Source of the DNA: Platynereis dumerilii
Lineage: Eukaryota; Annelida; Polychaeta; Phyllodocida; Nereididae
NCBI GenBank assembly: GCA_026936325.1
Contig: JAPTHN010000088.1
Span: 62,001-126,000, forward strand
Direction: 5' to 3'
Length of the DNA: 64,000 nt
The first letter of the stretch is position 1, and each line of letters begins with the position of its first letter. The position numbers were made by a program, and so were the translations under genes. This document shows, in pieces, positions 31,344 to 43,513 of this stretch. Below the pieces are notes generated by a model that ran no database searches, had not been told where the DNA came from, and was given only the letters and a program-made list of their open reading frames with translations.

Positions 31344-33170
31344 TGTCGGGTTCTAGCATGTTAGAACCCTCCAAATCGGTATCTAATACTGAGCACTGAG
31401 CCTATAGTTTTATTACTATAATAGAGTCAAAAAGTGGCAGGATTGTACCCCTTGGTAATATATGATTCTCCTACCATATAGTATAGGGTAATGCAGATGC
31501 AAGTACCGCCGTAGTATTTACTAATTTGAGGAATTGATTACTATCAACCGGTACTATTTTAATGATGTTGTTCTCTGCTTGTATGATGACCTTCCCTATT
31601 CTTACTGTTACTCGCTTGGATCAGAATACTATGTACTGCTGGAACTTGATCAGAGTTCCCTTTACTACAATGTAACTGATTGCTAGTTTAAGGTTTAGGA
31701 TAACTCTTATATTTCCTTTATTATTTAGTCAAGTACCAATGAGGCCTCTTCCCAATGAATTCAGCTTGTAGGCAGCTTGATATCTCTGTACTTCCTGTAC
31801 TGGAAGAGCTATAATTGCTTAACCAAACAGTTATGCATGCAAAACTCAATGACAAGGAGACAGAAATGTGAGATTCAAATAATATATATTGTAACTTTCT
31901 TGTATACAAGTTGATATTTGTAAAGCCAGTTATATTCTGGGAATATGACAGCAAATTCCCTTAGAAGCACACTAAAGTATTCCCTATTATATTGCTATAT
32001 ACAGTGCTGCCTGTAAGTAAGTGAAACGCTTGAAATGGTGCCATTGCACCAATGCTAAACATCCTCAGCAAAACTGCTTGTGGAAGCATGAATTCTCATC
32101 CGATGAGACGAAAATATATTGGGTCATAAAAGCCGATATGTGAGGCATGTGGAATAACAATGGCAGCCAATTTTCTTTGCTGTAGTTAGAGTTAGGTATG
32201 GGTCAAAGTCTTTGATAAGTAAGTGAAACGCAGGCCCAATGTTATTTAATAGGGAAGGGTGGTTCACTTCTTACTTATCAAAGACTTTGACCAATACCTA
32301 ACTCTGACTACAGCAGAGAAAATTGGCTGCCATAGTTATCCCACATGCCTCACATATCGGCCTTTATGACCCAACATGTTTTTTGCTCATTGGATGAGAA
32401 CTCATGCCTCCACATCCAGTTTGGTTGAGGATGTTTAGCATTGATGCAATGGCACAATATCATGCGTTTCACTTACATACAGGCAGCACTGTATGTTAGC
32501 TATACAGTAAACAGGTAATAATAAATAGTACTTAACTTTGGATGTGTTGCTGCTGCTGGCTTCTGCTTCCTATGGATGGCCTTGGTCCTCAGGATCTGAT
32601 ACTCTGTAGAGCAGGACTTTGTTGTTTCTTGAAGGCCAGATAGGCAAAGACAATGAGACTCGTTGGCTCAGCTCCTTATATAGGTGCTTTTGCCAGACCC
32701 CCTTGTTACTAGAAATAGGGACTCTTTCCTCATCCCTAAAAATACCATCCTATGTAATGTCCTAAAAATAGGGACTGTGTCATCACCCCCTGCAATGCCT
32801 ATGTCCTTAACTTCTTGGGAAAAGGTCAGTATTGCTAGGATGTGACAGTGTAAGGTCAGTGTTGTTGTTAACCTCTTGTCAGTTTCCTGTCAAACTTCTG
32901 TCTGGGTTGTATTAAGTTTCATCAACATTACATCTCAAGAAAGCAAACCCTTCAAAGTGATTAATCTGAGTTTCAGGGTGAACTTCCTGTACTCTGGGTG
33001 AACTATTTGTACTATCATCTGCTGGTTTGTCAAAGTCTTTTAGTATTAAGAGTTTATAAGATCAAATTAGGGTTCCAATTGGTGTTTGTCTTTCATTAGT
33101 AATAAGTAGTAGTATATCAAATGATACCAAATAATATAATATCAGTTTCACTATATTATATTACTTAACA
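31344..33170 (-). mobile_element. Possible solo LTR (fossil), containing a younger MITE
   Basis: On the minus strand the block begins TGTTAAGTAATATAATAT and ends GAACCCGACA. It has CTATATAAGG near 32670 and AATAAA-type signals downstream (near 31713 and 31410). This fits the U3-R-U5 order of a retrotransposon LTR. No 5-bp target duplication was found and no internal genes are near, so the call is tentative. Without the 490-bp MITE it would be about 1.3 kb. Confidence 0.3.
32002..32491. mobile_element. 490-bp fold-back MITE with about 230-bp arms
   Basis: TA flanks at 32000-32001 and 32492-32493. The ends are CAGTGCTGCCTGTAAGTAAG and the inverse. The arms pair along nearly their whole length (TTGATAAGTAAGTGAAACGC at 32213 against the inverse near 32265). 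Tc1/mariner-type. Confidence 0.95.
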
Positions 33171-33343
33171 CCAGATGGCATAAAATGCTCTGGAAATTAG
33201 TTCCTCCAGTCACCACTGCTCACAGCAGAAGGTTTGCAACAAGGAAAGGGGCATTGTTTACATTCATGAGGAGAGGATGACAGGTGGGTTGATCTTGACA
33301 ATTTCTTTTTTTTTAGTGCATGTAGATGGTTTATATACATTTT

Positions 33344-33457
33344 GGCATAATCCTGAAATAAGCCCCGGGCGCTGATAACGGAATGAGCGGCCCTATGTTA
33401 GAGCATAGGCAGCAGCTCATTCCGTGGAAGGTGCGGGGCCTATTTCAGGATTATGCC
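33344..33457. repeat. 114-bp hairpin element
   Basis: GGCATAATCCTGAAATAAGC at 33344 pairs with GCCTATTTCAGGATTATGCC at 33438. An inner stem ACGGAATGAGC/GCTCATTCCGT also forms. Confidence 0.93.
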
Positions 33458-33701
33458 CCGGATATCTAGCATGGTCAAAACTTAATGAAAGGCTAAAATT
33501 TTGATAATAACCAAAGGAACGTTGCCAGAACAGAGTCAACAACATTATTTCACCATCTTCAAAATTTGAATTCAGTTACAGAACATAATGAAAAACATTC
33601 CATCAGAGGAACTGTCCTCCTGCCGGACCGATATCTCTCAGCTCTCATAAAAAATATTCATAATCAGCCACGAATGCACAGAAACTTCCTTTTTCGCATG
33701 T

Positions 33702-33810
33702 TTATTATCCGGTTCCAACTATCCGGTTGCTATCCAGTATCCGGCAGTTGGTGTTGCAGGATTATCCGGTATCCGGTATCTGGCTATTTTCACTATCCGT
33801 GCATCACTAA
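33702..33810. mobile_element. hAT-like terminus with TATCCGG repeats
   Basis: Repeated TATCCGGTATCCGGT ends in CTATCCGTGCATCACTA. Read on the minus strand, TAGTGATGCACGGATAG followed by CCGGATA repeats is typical of one end of hAT-type elements. The partner end was not found. Confidence 0.6.
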
Positions 33811-33991
33811 CACGTTTCCCAATATAATATGGCATTTAGACATCAATTGGACCCCCTCTGCCGACTGCCCTGTCTGATCTTCCAGGACTGCTCCGCTGAA
33901 GTTTTTGCATAAACTTTCTTTGAACCCTCATGAGCAAAATAGACCCCATTTAAGCATGTAACTCCCAAACGGTGCCTCCATGTGGGACTTC

Positions 33992-34155
33992 AGGGAGTTA
34001 GCAGGAGTTAGTGGGAGTTACAGGAGTGAGTGGGAGTTAGCAGGAGTTACGGGAGTTAGCGGGAGTTAGCGGGAGTTAGCAGGAGTTAGCGGGAGTTAGC
34101 GGGAGTTGTGGGAGTTACGGGAGTTAGCAGGAGTTAGTGGGACATGTAATAGCGG
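33992..34155. repeat. GGGAGTTAGC minisatellite
   Basis: About 16 tandem copies of a 10-mer GGGAGTTAGC/AGGAGTTACG. Confidence 0.95.
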
Positions 34156-34159
34156 GAGT

Positions 34160-34239
34160 TAGTTCTGCAAAAAATTCTGCAGTTCTGTAGGAATTCTGCA
34201 GTTTTGCAGCTCCATGCAGTATTTGTGAACCTCTGGTAC
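34160..34239. repeat. CTGCAG repeat, left part of the nest host
   Basis: AATTCTGCAGTTCTGTAGGAA and TTTGTGAACCTCTGGTAC match the CTGCAG family in inverse orientation. The sequence resumes at 41373 after the transposon nest. Confidence 0.75.
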
Positions 34240-35008
34240 TTAAGGTGGCTCGATACTCATGAACTTTCCAAGATAGGCTTTTTTTTTAAATGGTTTAGAA
34301 TGGTCCAAAATATAGTTTATAGCAAGGATATGTAAAAAAAGGGGGTCGCAACCAGCCTTTTCTTCAGAATATTTGAGGCTATGCACTAGAAAGTCATTTC
34401 ACGCAAAACAGAAAAACTCAATTTTTTTCTTAACTTTTTTACTGTGAACTTTACCCTGTCATTCAGTGGTCATGCATCCCATATTATTCAATGAAGCATG
34501 AAATTAAAGAAGACACTTAAATGGAAAAGCTGATTACAATTTCAAAGAAATATATTTAGTTTAAAGGGCTTTCCAAGGGGCTCGGAATCAAAATATTGAT
34601 TTTGACAATTTTAACTTTTTTTACAAACCATGGCGCTAAAAAAAATTGGCGAGATAGGATTTACCATTTCTTTGTCATTTATTTCCAAATATTGTGAGGA
34701 ACAATAAAATGCATAAGAGAAGGTTTCCTACCGCGATGGATTTTGATATAAAAATTTATTTATGTCTCAAAGTCATTTTTGAGAAATTAGACCTGCTTGT
34801 CGAAAATCGCCTGTAAAAATTTTCTATTCTGAGTATCAAGCTGAAACTCCGGCTGTATGTAGTCCTCTTCATAGCGCATCTAATGCTGTAAACGAGAAGT
34901 CTCTAACCCAAATAGAAGTGGCGCAAATTGCAAACGAAGCGGCCGACGCATGAAATTCTCAAAATTAAAAAAAGGTCTTGAAGCAGTGTCAGCACAGTGG
35001 TGACGTTA

Positions 35009-35820
35009 TGTGGTGTTCACACCTTCAAGGATGCATCCAAGGATACTCACGGATGAAGAAGGATCACTCATCCTTGACATCCTTGTTGCATCCTTGTTAC
35101 ATCCTTGTTGCATCCTTGTTGGGTCCTGGGCCATCCTTGACTATCCTGGAGCATCCTTCATCTCCACCACGGATCACAACAAAAAATTGAACATGTTTAA
35201 TTTTTGTTGCCGGATGAGCAGGATGGCAAAATGGCTACATTGTCCTTAGTGAATCCTGGGCTATCCTTGGTGGATCCTGGGCTATCCTTAGTGGATCCTG
35301 CTCCACCTTGTTACTTCCCTGATGACCCTGTGGCCACCAGGATGCATCCTGGAGGATCCTTGGCTCATCCTTACCTATCCTTACCTATCCTTGGCTCATC
35401 CTTACTCATCCTTGGCTCATCCTTGGCCATCCTTGCACATCCTTGACTGGCAGGAGGACATGAACAAGCTAATTTGTGCACTTTCTGATGGTAAGAATGT
35501 GGACAATGCACAAACTTAAAACCCGAGCTTCTAGTTCATATCCCCTTTTCATGAATACCAGTTTAATATTGTCACAGTTGAGTTTATTCTTTTTCTTGTT
35601 TGATGATAATGATCTTTTGACCTCCTGGCAGCAGCCTGGCTTCAGATTTTTTTCCCGGCGTACCACTCATAGCTATGTTTATGTAAAAAGTTTTGAGAAT
35701 TTCTCTGCATATATGAGCAATAAATACAGTATCCTCCTTTTTGTCATCCTAAAAAAATATTACAGCAATTTAACTATTCAACTGAACTTTGAATTTCATT
35801 GGTTTTCTTAAACACCTTAA
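35009..35820 (+). repeat. Left arm of giant inverted repeat
   Basis: Inverted to 40311-41110 with very few differences over about 800 bp. The first 440 bp consist largely of CATCCTTG-type octamers in direct array. The open frames in it are by-products of the repeat. Confidence 0.95.
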
Positions 35821-35894
35821 TACAAGCTATTTTTCCTTTCAATTTTCCATTGTTTTCCACTCTGAATTAAAGAATAGCTGTTTGCTATCCCTGT

Positions 35895-36660
35895 AATTTT
35901 TATTATTTTATCAATGGAAAATTAGGTGTCATTGCCATAGACAGTGTCTACAGGCATCGACACAACTTGAGAGACCTCAGTTTTGCACTATCCTTGTTCA
36001 ATCCTGCAGTATCCTTGTTCAATCCTGCAGTATCCTTGTTCAATCCTGCAGTATCCTTGTTTTATCCTGCATTGTCCTTGTTCAATCCTGCTGTATCCTT
36101 GTTCAGTCCTGCTGCATCCTTGTTCAGTCCTGCTGTATTCTTGTTCAATCCTGCAGTATCCTTGTTCAGTCCTTCAAGACCATAGTAGCTATGCCCCCTT
36201 CACACCTACAAGGATGCCTTCAAGGATCACCAAGGATGGCCCAGGATGAAGGAAATTCTTCATCCTGCTCGATCCGGCATTCAAATAATTGCTACAATGT
36301 AACAATGCCTAATTTTACATTGTGAAGCAGGATGCACTATGGTATCAGTGAGGACTGAGCAAGGACCTACTATGGTCTTGAAGGACTGAACAAGGATACT
36401 GCAGGATTGAACAAGGATACAGCAGGACTGAACAAGGATGCAGCAGGACTAAACAAGGATACAGCAGGATTGAACAAGGACAATGCAGGATAAAACAAGG
36501 ATACTGCAGGATTGAACAAGGATACTGCAGGATTGAACAAGGATACTGCAGGATTGAACAAGGATAGTGCAAAACTGAGGTCTCTCAAGTTGTGTCGATG
36601 CCTGCAGTCACTGTCTATGGCAATGAAACCTAATTTGCCATTGATAAAATAACAAGAATC
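35895..36660. repeat. Central fold-back with CCTTGTTCAATCCTGCAGTAT arrays
   Basis: 35985-36180 is an array of about nine 21-bp units (TATCCTTGTTCAATCCTGCA plus G). 36365-36570 is the same array inverted. The outer flanks also pair (GGCATCGACACAACTTGAGA at 35953 against 36585-36605). The 180-bp centre (36187-36366) is repeated, inverted, at 41111-41293. Confidence 0.93.
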
Positions 36661-36779
36661 CATGGATTCAAAACCGGCCTTTGGTGATTATATATTCGGG
36701 ATTGAAATCATGAACAGGGGGATTTATATATTATTACGTGGATTGTTTTGTATTAAGCAGTTATTGCCAGACTGATAGT

Positions 36780-37385
36780 GTTTGCTGCAAGCCATAAAAA
36801 CTTTGTGGGGAACCTCTTAGCAAATGCCTATACCATATTTCAGAATTGTAAGTGAACTACTTAAGTCACAGTGGGCACTTCAAAATATGGTGTCCATTTC
36901 GGCAGCCATCTTGGAAATTTTCTCATAATTTATGAGGGAACCCCTAAGCAAATCCCCAAACCAAATAATAAAGTCTAAGTGAAATACTAAAGTCACAGTG
37001 GGCAATTCAGAACATCCATTTTGGCAGCCACCTTGGATTTTTCCAAAAATTTTGAGGGGAACCCCTAAGTAAATCCCTGTACCAAGGTTCATAAATCCAA
37101 GTGAAATACCAAAGTCACAGTGGGTATTTTAGAATATGGTGGCAATTTTGGCAGCCATCTTGGATTTTTCCAAATTTTTTGAGGGGAACCCCTAAGTGAA
37201 TCCCTGTACCAAATATCATAAATCTAAGGAAATACTAAGGTCACAGTGGGCAATTCAAAATATGGCGGCCATTTTGGCAGCCATCTTGGGTTTTTCCAAA
37301 AGATTTTGACGGAGACCCTTTAGAAAGTGAATCCCTATCCCAAATTTCATAAATCCAAGTGAAATACTAACAGCCTTAAAACTCG
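36780..37385. repeat. 125-bp tandem repeat, about 4.5 copies
   Basis: GTCACAGTGGGC-ATTC starts near 36865, 36992, 37114 and 37240. Each unit contains TTTTGGCAGCCATCTTGGAT and GGGGAACCCCTAAG. Confidence 0.93.
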
Positions 37386-38309
37386 CTCTGACCTTTCACA
37401 AGGCATGTGGGCCGGTAAAAACTGGTTTACAGGACCGCCAGAATTTTTACAGGCCCATTTATTTGTGGTGTCAAGCGTCTTTTTGCGACCTTTTCTGCAG
37501 ACTACAATTAAAACACCACTTTAGTTTACTGTCTGTAAAACTGATATCCAAACAGAGTGGGCTGTTGCACTGTGAAAATGGCACTTCGTGAATCATCATA
37601 TTGATGATTTGTCACGATAATTTTACTCTTAAGATCAGTCACATGACAAATCAAATAGCCTTCTATTCATCATGACTAATCAAACAGCCTCTATGTTTCC
37701 CATGGATGTTAAATTTGGGAAGATGACACTTCATCAGTTATTATGACTCACAGTCACAGAGTGCCAAAATCTGTGGGAAGCAACACTCATTTTATGCATA
37801 TCAAATTTACAGGCTGTAATGATAAAGTTTGTCAAAGTATACTGTCAGAATGAGAAATGCACTGAGGAAGGCCCTGGTCTCTTGGGGGAGTTTAGTGGAT
37901 GGGTGTTGATAGACATTCATTGCTTGCAGGAATAATTTGGCAATGGTACATAACTACATCATAGCACTGTACAGAAAGCTGGTGAAGAAGTAGACAATGC
38001 CAAGTGTTATAAACATAATGATCCACTGAGCAACCATGCTTCATCTAGGCATGAACAATTATTTTAAAACACAAGTACTTAAATGGTTTGACTCTCACAG
38101 TGCCTTGGAATTATAAGCAATCCTGACACAGGGGCAACTTCTCCAATGAGGCTCACAGGCCCACTGCTGGCTGCAGCTGTTCATTGCACCTGTAACCATG
38201 GTAACCCCTTACAGCTAACTGAATCCCCCATTAATAATGGGCAGGTCCATATCTGTCATTGGCCCCCATTGCTCACTGGGTTGCAGCACTGTGTTCAGAG
38301 GGGCAAGGA

Positions 38310-38362
38310 AAGTGGACAAGTGGACAAGTTGACACATGGACAAGTGGACAAGTGGACAAGAG
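38310..38362. repeat. GTGGACAA minisatellite
   Basis: About six copies of an 8-mer GTGGACAA with variants. Confidence 0.85.
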
Positions 38363-38497
38363 TCCCATTTCACTTAAGCCCTCCTCTATTAACCTGCCGG
38401 TTAAAAATTACAGGGATAGCATACAGCTATTCTTTAGTTCAGAGTGGAAAACAATGGAAAATTGAAAGGAAAAATAGCTTGTATTAAGGTATTTAAG

Positions 38498-40303
38498 TAG
38501 GGATGACAGGCCATTTCTAATAAATGAACAAATATAATAATTTTTGGTACAGAGGCGTGCACTATGATTTTGTGATGAAGAATCAGCCAAAAAAATGTTC
38601 CTAACGTTGAAATTAACCTCGCTGTGCTTAATTTAACAACATCAAGTCTAGGCGCTCAGAAGCAAATGAAAACGCCCAACTTTAAAAAAATGACACCATG
38701 ACCATAATTGCCCGCAAAATCATTTAAGAATTACTTTCTTGTGTTTATTTGAATGCTGGACTGATATACTAACAAGTTCCAGAGGCAAAAAGATTACAGT
38801 ATCAAAGTCTCATCATCTACAATTGCACAAAGTGTGTAATGTCTATAGCAAAAATATTGTTTTTTTTTTATTAAAAAAAAAGTTATGACGACAGCTTACA
38901 CTTGAACTTTGTTTGAATGAGGGGGACTTTCATGAATCTTTATGTGTTATGGTGTTCAAAAATTTGAATCATATTACATGCTGAGAACGATTTTTTTTGG
39001 GGGGGGGTAATTACTCTAAAGGGGGTAAATAGCTATAACTCTGATTGACTGGGACGTTGTTTTTTTTTTTTAAGTTTGCAAATTGTTAGTATGTTGACTT
39101 GGATACATAGCGCAATTACAATTTTGATATATCTTGGGTAATTTACGCTCATAATCAAGGTTGAAAGGGTTGAATATTCATATTTAGTATTTTTGTGTTT
39201 TTAATGGTACATTTGGCTGTTTTAAGTCTTGTCTTTACATTAACTAGGTAGACATTCTTGTTTTTAGATAATCTTCCAACGAAATGGGGTGAATGGATTC
39301 AGGGTTAACTTGTGATTGACTTGCCTACCTTTACACTATGGATCTTAATGGATAAAAAAATTTAGTTTTTTAGTAATTCACCGTCTCGGGGGTGAAGGAC
39401 TATAATCATAGTGCCATGAATTGGTTGTTTACTCCAAATTTTGCAAAGGAAAATAGGCCTGTCTTTTGGGAAAATAAATTCTAAAGGCCACAAATTTGTA
39501 TTGTCAAAGCAAAGAATAGTTATATATGCTTAAAAAACCCCACTTTTTTAGACTGGAAAAAAATCAACTCCATTGCTTTTCTAAATATTAACTGTACCAC
39601 ACAGTAATGATGTTTTGACAAGATTGATCTATTTATGAATTAAAAAGGTGGGGTCCCCCTAACTCATTTTTGCTGTGGGAAGCTATTTCACATGAAAGAG
39701 TAGCCAATTTTGGAAAGAAATATCCCTAAAATCAAATTTAGCTTGACTTTGAATAGGTGTCTTGATTATGTCATAATGGATTATTTTGGGTAAAACAACT
39801 CTTTTAATCTACAAAAACACTATACTAAGAAATGTATTGATATTTTGGGCAATTTATAGAACTCAAAAGAATGACCACCAGGTGTCAGTCTCCATTGCCC
39901 TCAACTGGAAGCTGAGGTCAGGTCAAAAACTGGGTTGTGCTTCCTCTCTACGGCCTCTAAAAATTCCGCAAAGGCTACAGAATGTTTAATGAGAATATTG
40001 GCTTTCTTCAAATACCAAAATGATGCATGTCTTTTAAATATTCCATGTCCATTCTTACTTCCAAAGTTTTTAATTCAATTTTTTTAATGCAACAAATGTA
40101 AACACAAGAACAAAATATTGAAAAACAGCGAGCTAATATATCTTAGAAACAGATTCCATCAAATTTCGAGAAGTTCTAAACTGTTTTCAATGCGAAAAAG
40201 GCCGTAAAGTGAGACAACTATGAACTGAGATTTTAGGTGTCATTTTTTCTTCACTAGAAGCAAAATTGCGATCAGCTCCACCTAGCAGGTTTTGGCATCC
40301 CTA
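38498..40303. mobile_element. 1.8-kb hAT-like element nested in the giant repeat
   Basis: The ends TAGGGATGACAGGCC and GGTTTTGGCATCCCTA are inverted. The 7-bp flanks ATTTAAG (38491-38497, 40304-40310) match. On removal, GTATTAAGGT-TTTAAG-AAAACC is restored as at 35806-35830 inverse. No ORF of note. Confidence 0.85.
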
Positions 40304-40310
40304 ATTTAAG

Positions 40311-41110
40311 AAAACCAATGAAATTCAAAGTTTAGTTGAATAGTTAAATTGCTGTAATATTTTTTTAGGATGACAAAAAAGGAGGATACTGTATTTATTG
40401 CTCATATATCCAGAGAACTTCTCAAAACTTTTTACATAAGCATAGCTATGAGTGGTACGCCGGTACAAAAATCTGAAGCCAGGCTGCTGGCAGGGGGTCA
40501 AAAGATCATTATTATCAAACAAGAAAAAGAATAAACTCAACTGTGACAATATTAAACTGGTATTCATGAAAAGGGGATATGAACTTGAAGCTTGGGTTTT
40601 AACTTTGTGCATTGTCCACATTCTTACCATCAGAAAGTGCACAAATTAGCTTGTTCATGTCCTCCTGCCAGTCAAGGATGTGCAAGGATGGCCAAGGATG
40701 AGCCAAGGATGAGTAAGGATGAGCCAAGGATAGGTAAGGATAGGTAAGGATGAGCCAAGGATCCTCCAAGATGCATCCTGGTGGCCACATGGTCATCAGG
40801 GAAGTAAGAAGGTGGAGCAGGATCCACTAAGGATAGCCCAGGATCCACCAAGGATAGCCCAGGATTCACTAAGGACAATGTAGCCATTTTGCCATCCTGC
40901 TCATCCGGCAACAAAAATTAAACATGTTCAATTTTTTGTTGTGATCCGTGGTGGAGATGAAGGATGTTCCAGGATAGTCAAGGATAGCCCAGGACCCAAC
41001 AAGGATGCAAAAAGGATGTAACAAGGATGCAACAAGGATGTCAAGGATGAGTGATCCTTCTTCATCCGTGAGTATCCTTGGATGCATCCTTGAAGGTGTG
41101 AACACCACAT
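40311..41110 (-). repeat. Right arm of giant inverted repeat
   Basis: Reverse complement of 35009-35820. It ends GGTGTGAACACCACATA, the exact inverse of the left terminus. Confidence 0.95.
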
Positions 41111-41372
41111 AGTCTATATAGGTCCTTGCTCAGTCCTTGATACCATAGTGCATCCTGCTTCAAAATGTAACATTAGGCATTGTTACATTGTAGCAATTAT
41201 TTGAATGCCGGATCGAGCAGGATGAAGAATTTCCTTCATTCTGGGCCATCCTTGGTGATCCTTGAATGCATCCTTGTAGGTGTGAAAGGGGCATTACGAC
41301 AGATAGGGCCTGCCTGGCTGCGCGGAAATATGTGCAGAGTGACGTAAATTTGTGGGTAGCAAGCCAACTTAA

Positions 41373-42830
41373 TGCATCTCATGAATTGCAATGCACCTGC
41401 TAAGTTCAGACCTCTTAGTCAAGGGTCTTGCCACTACCCAGGAAACGTTGGTTGCAGTTTGGGGGTCTGGGGTTTTGATGCTCGTCTGCAATGAATTCTG
41501 CGGTTGGGTAGAAATTCTGCAGTTCTGCAGGAAACTGCAGAATTCTGCAGTTCTGCAATAAATTCTGCAGTTCTGTAGGAAACTGCAGTTCTGCAGGAAA
41601 CTGCAGAATTCTGCAGTTCTGCAGCTCCATGAATACCTATACAAGAATGAGGACTGTGAGGAAACAAGTGGGATCGCAAAAATGTCATTTTTGCCTCTCT
41701 GCTCGGCCAATTCTCAACCAAATTTCATTCCAAAAAAGCTTCAGGTACTCTGCAACCAGGTCTATTTAATACAGTAGTCAGTCTTTGTCCGTCGTTGTTT
41801 CTTTTTGCCGTACGGCACTTTTTTCGGCAATCAGTGTGCTCACAAAAATGTCATTCCACTAACTGCTACCTGGTAGAACTGCAGAATTTGCCACAGAACT
41901 GCAGAATTCTGCAGCTTCCTGCAGATTTTTTGCAGAACTGCAGAATTCTGCAGCTTCCTGCAGATTTTTTGCAGAACTGCAGAATTATGCAATTTTTTGC
42001 AGAACAGCAGAATTCTGCAGTTTTTTGCAGAGCTGCATAAAACCTCCCAGGCTGCATATCTCCTACAGAATTAAAGATTTTGCTGCAGAAACTTTTAAGA
42101 AACACTGCAATGACAGAGGACTACCAAAACCCAGACCCCCCAAACCCCAAAACCAACTGCCCAAATCAATGTTTCCTTGGTAGCGGCAAGCCCAATGTCA
42201 AAGAGGTCTGAACTGTACAGATGCAATACACCGGAGGAAGTTACAGAGGTTCAGAAATCATGCAGTTAGCTGCAGAATTATGCAGCTTCATGCAGAGTTT
42301 TTTTTGAAACTGCAGAATTCTGCAGATTTTTTGGAACTGCAGAATTATGCAGTTTTTTGCAGAGCTGCATAAAACCTCCCAGGCTGCATATCTCCTACAG
42401 AATTTTAAAAATATTTTGCTACAGAAACTTTTCAGAAACGCTGCAGTGACAGAGGACTACAACAATCCCCCAAACCATGTTTCCTTGGTAGCGGCAAGCC
42501 CCATGTCAGAGAGGTCTGAACTTTGAAGATGCATTGCAATAAACTGCAGGAAGTAACAGAGGTTCAGAAATCATGCAGGAAGCTGCAGAACTGCAGAATT
42601 CTGCAGCTTCCTGCAGATTTTTTTTTGAAACTGCAGAATTCTGCAGATTTTTTTTTTGAAACTGCAGAATTCTGCAGATTTTTTTGAAACTGCAGAATTC
42701 TGCAGATTTTTTTGAAACTGCAGAATTCTGCAGTTTTTGCAGAATTCTGCTGTTTTTTGCAGAACTGCGGAATTCTGCCGTTTTTTTGCCGAACTGCAGA
42801 ACCACAGAAATAAATTATATACTCCTCGAA
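41373..42830. repeat. CTGCAG-rich repeat cluster
   Basis: Blocks at 41510-41630, 41876-42035, 42250-42365 and 42560-42800 are chains of the palindrome CTGCAGAATTCTGCAG separated by T-runs. Two tandem copies of a roughly 330-bp unit are visible (TGCATAAAACCTCCCAGGCT at 42032 and 42366; TTTCCTTGGTAGCGGCAAGC at 42171 and 42479). 41373-41640 is in inverse orientation. Confidence 0.9.
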
Positions 42831-43176
42831 AAATGGTGCTCTGTGCAGAGCTGTTGAGGTCTATTTTCAATTAAATCACCAATACTCAATGAAGAAGTCA
42901 CGGAGGCCAGTCAAATTTAAAAGAGCTTTCAATGAGTCACAAGAAAGAATACTACAAAGAAACAGATTCATACAATGCATATAGTTTTAACAGGATTTGA
43001 GCACAGAGTCACACACATGGAATCTGGCTCATCACGTAAGGCCTGCCTGGCAGGCCTGATAAACAGAAACCTATGGATATCCAGTGGAGATTCTTAGCAG
43101 AAACTAAAATCTAGTGCCTAGAATGATTTAATTGAGACTTATAAAGCATTATTCTAGCATGTGTGGATTTCATGCT

Positions 43177-43480
43177 TCACTCTTAACAAAAAGGTTTTAT
43201 ATGGAACCTTTAAGGGTTCTATAAGCTAGTATATGTAGATAAGGAACCCTAAAACTTCATTATTCCAACAGCAAACAAAAACATTTAGATAATCCAGCTG
43301 CACTGGACTCCCACAATGGAACCCCTTTCTCTCAAGTTGGGAGCACAGGGTCCTATCATAGGGCCTTCCCACCAAGTATTGAACCTTTTCAATTCAATTG
43401 AACCTTAAAAAATTTAGAAACTTTTTTTGGCTGCGGGTTCTTTATATGTACCATCAAGAACCTTTTGCGTTAGAGTGTTT
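43177..43480. mobile_element. MITE with CACTCTTAACAAAAAGGTT ends
   Basis: CACTCTTAACAAAAAGGTTT at 43177 is inverted to AACCTTTTGCGTTAGAGTG at 43461. The second internal block TATATGGAACC/GGGTTCTTTATATG also pairs. No ORF. Confidence 0.75.
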
Positions 43481-43513
43481 GATGATTTATTTTTTATTTA
43501 TGGCGGTATCATG

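Larger units (their letters stand above)
35009..41293. mobile_element. PIF/Harbinger-like giant inverted-repeat element
   Basis: TTA flanks at 35006-35008 and 41294-41296. The ends TGTGGTGTTCACACC and GGTGTGAAAGGGGCA resemble PIF/Harbinger-type termini (TCACACC). It holds near-identical arms (35009-35820, 40311-41110), a central fold-back (35895-36660), a 125-bp tandem repeat and a hAT-like insertion. No transposase recognised. Family is inferred from the target site and termini. Confidence 0.7.
34244..41368. mobile_element. piggyBac-type MITE, copy 2, split by a 6.3-kb insertion
   Basis: TTAA at 34240-34243 and 41369-41372. The left end is GGTGGCTCGATACTCATG and the right end GGTAGCAAGCCAACTTAA. 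34244-35008 and 41294-41368 together match the inverse of the 808-bp copy at 9914-10721. For example TGACGTTA|CGACAGATAGGGCC in two pieces corresponds to the inverse of GGCCCTATCTATCGTAACGTCA. Confidence 0.9.

Noticed and set aside
34978-35446. Open frames in the left inverted arm (and mirror frames at 40599-41110)
   Set aside because: They come from CATCCTTG-type arrays, occur in several overlapping frames and show no domain.
35967-36663. Repetitive open frames (SLFNPAV and PCSILQY repeats)
   Set aside because: The 21-bp tandem repeat is a multiple of three, so all frames stay open; they mirror each other on both strands in the two arms.
41369-42870. Open frames rich in ELQNCRI or AEFCSS
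   Set aside because: They are readings of the CTGCAGAATTCTGCAG array, not a protein.
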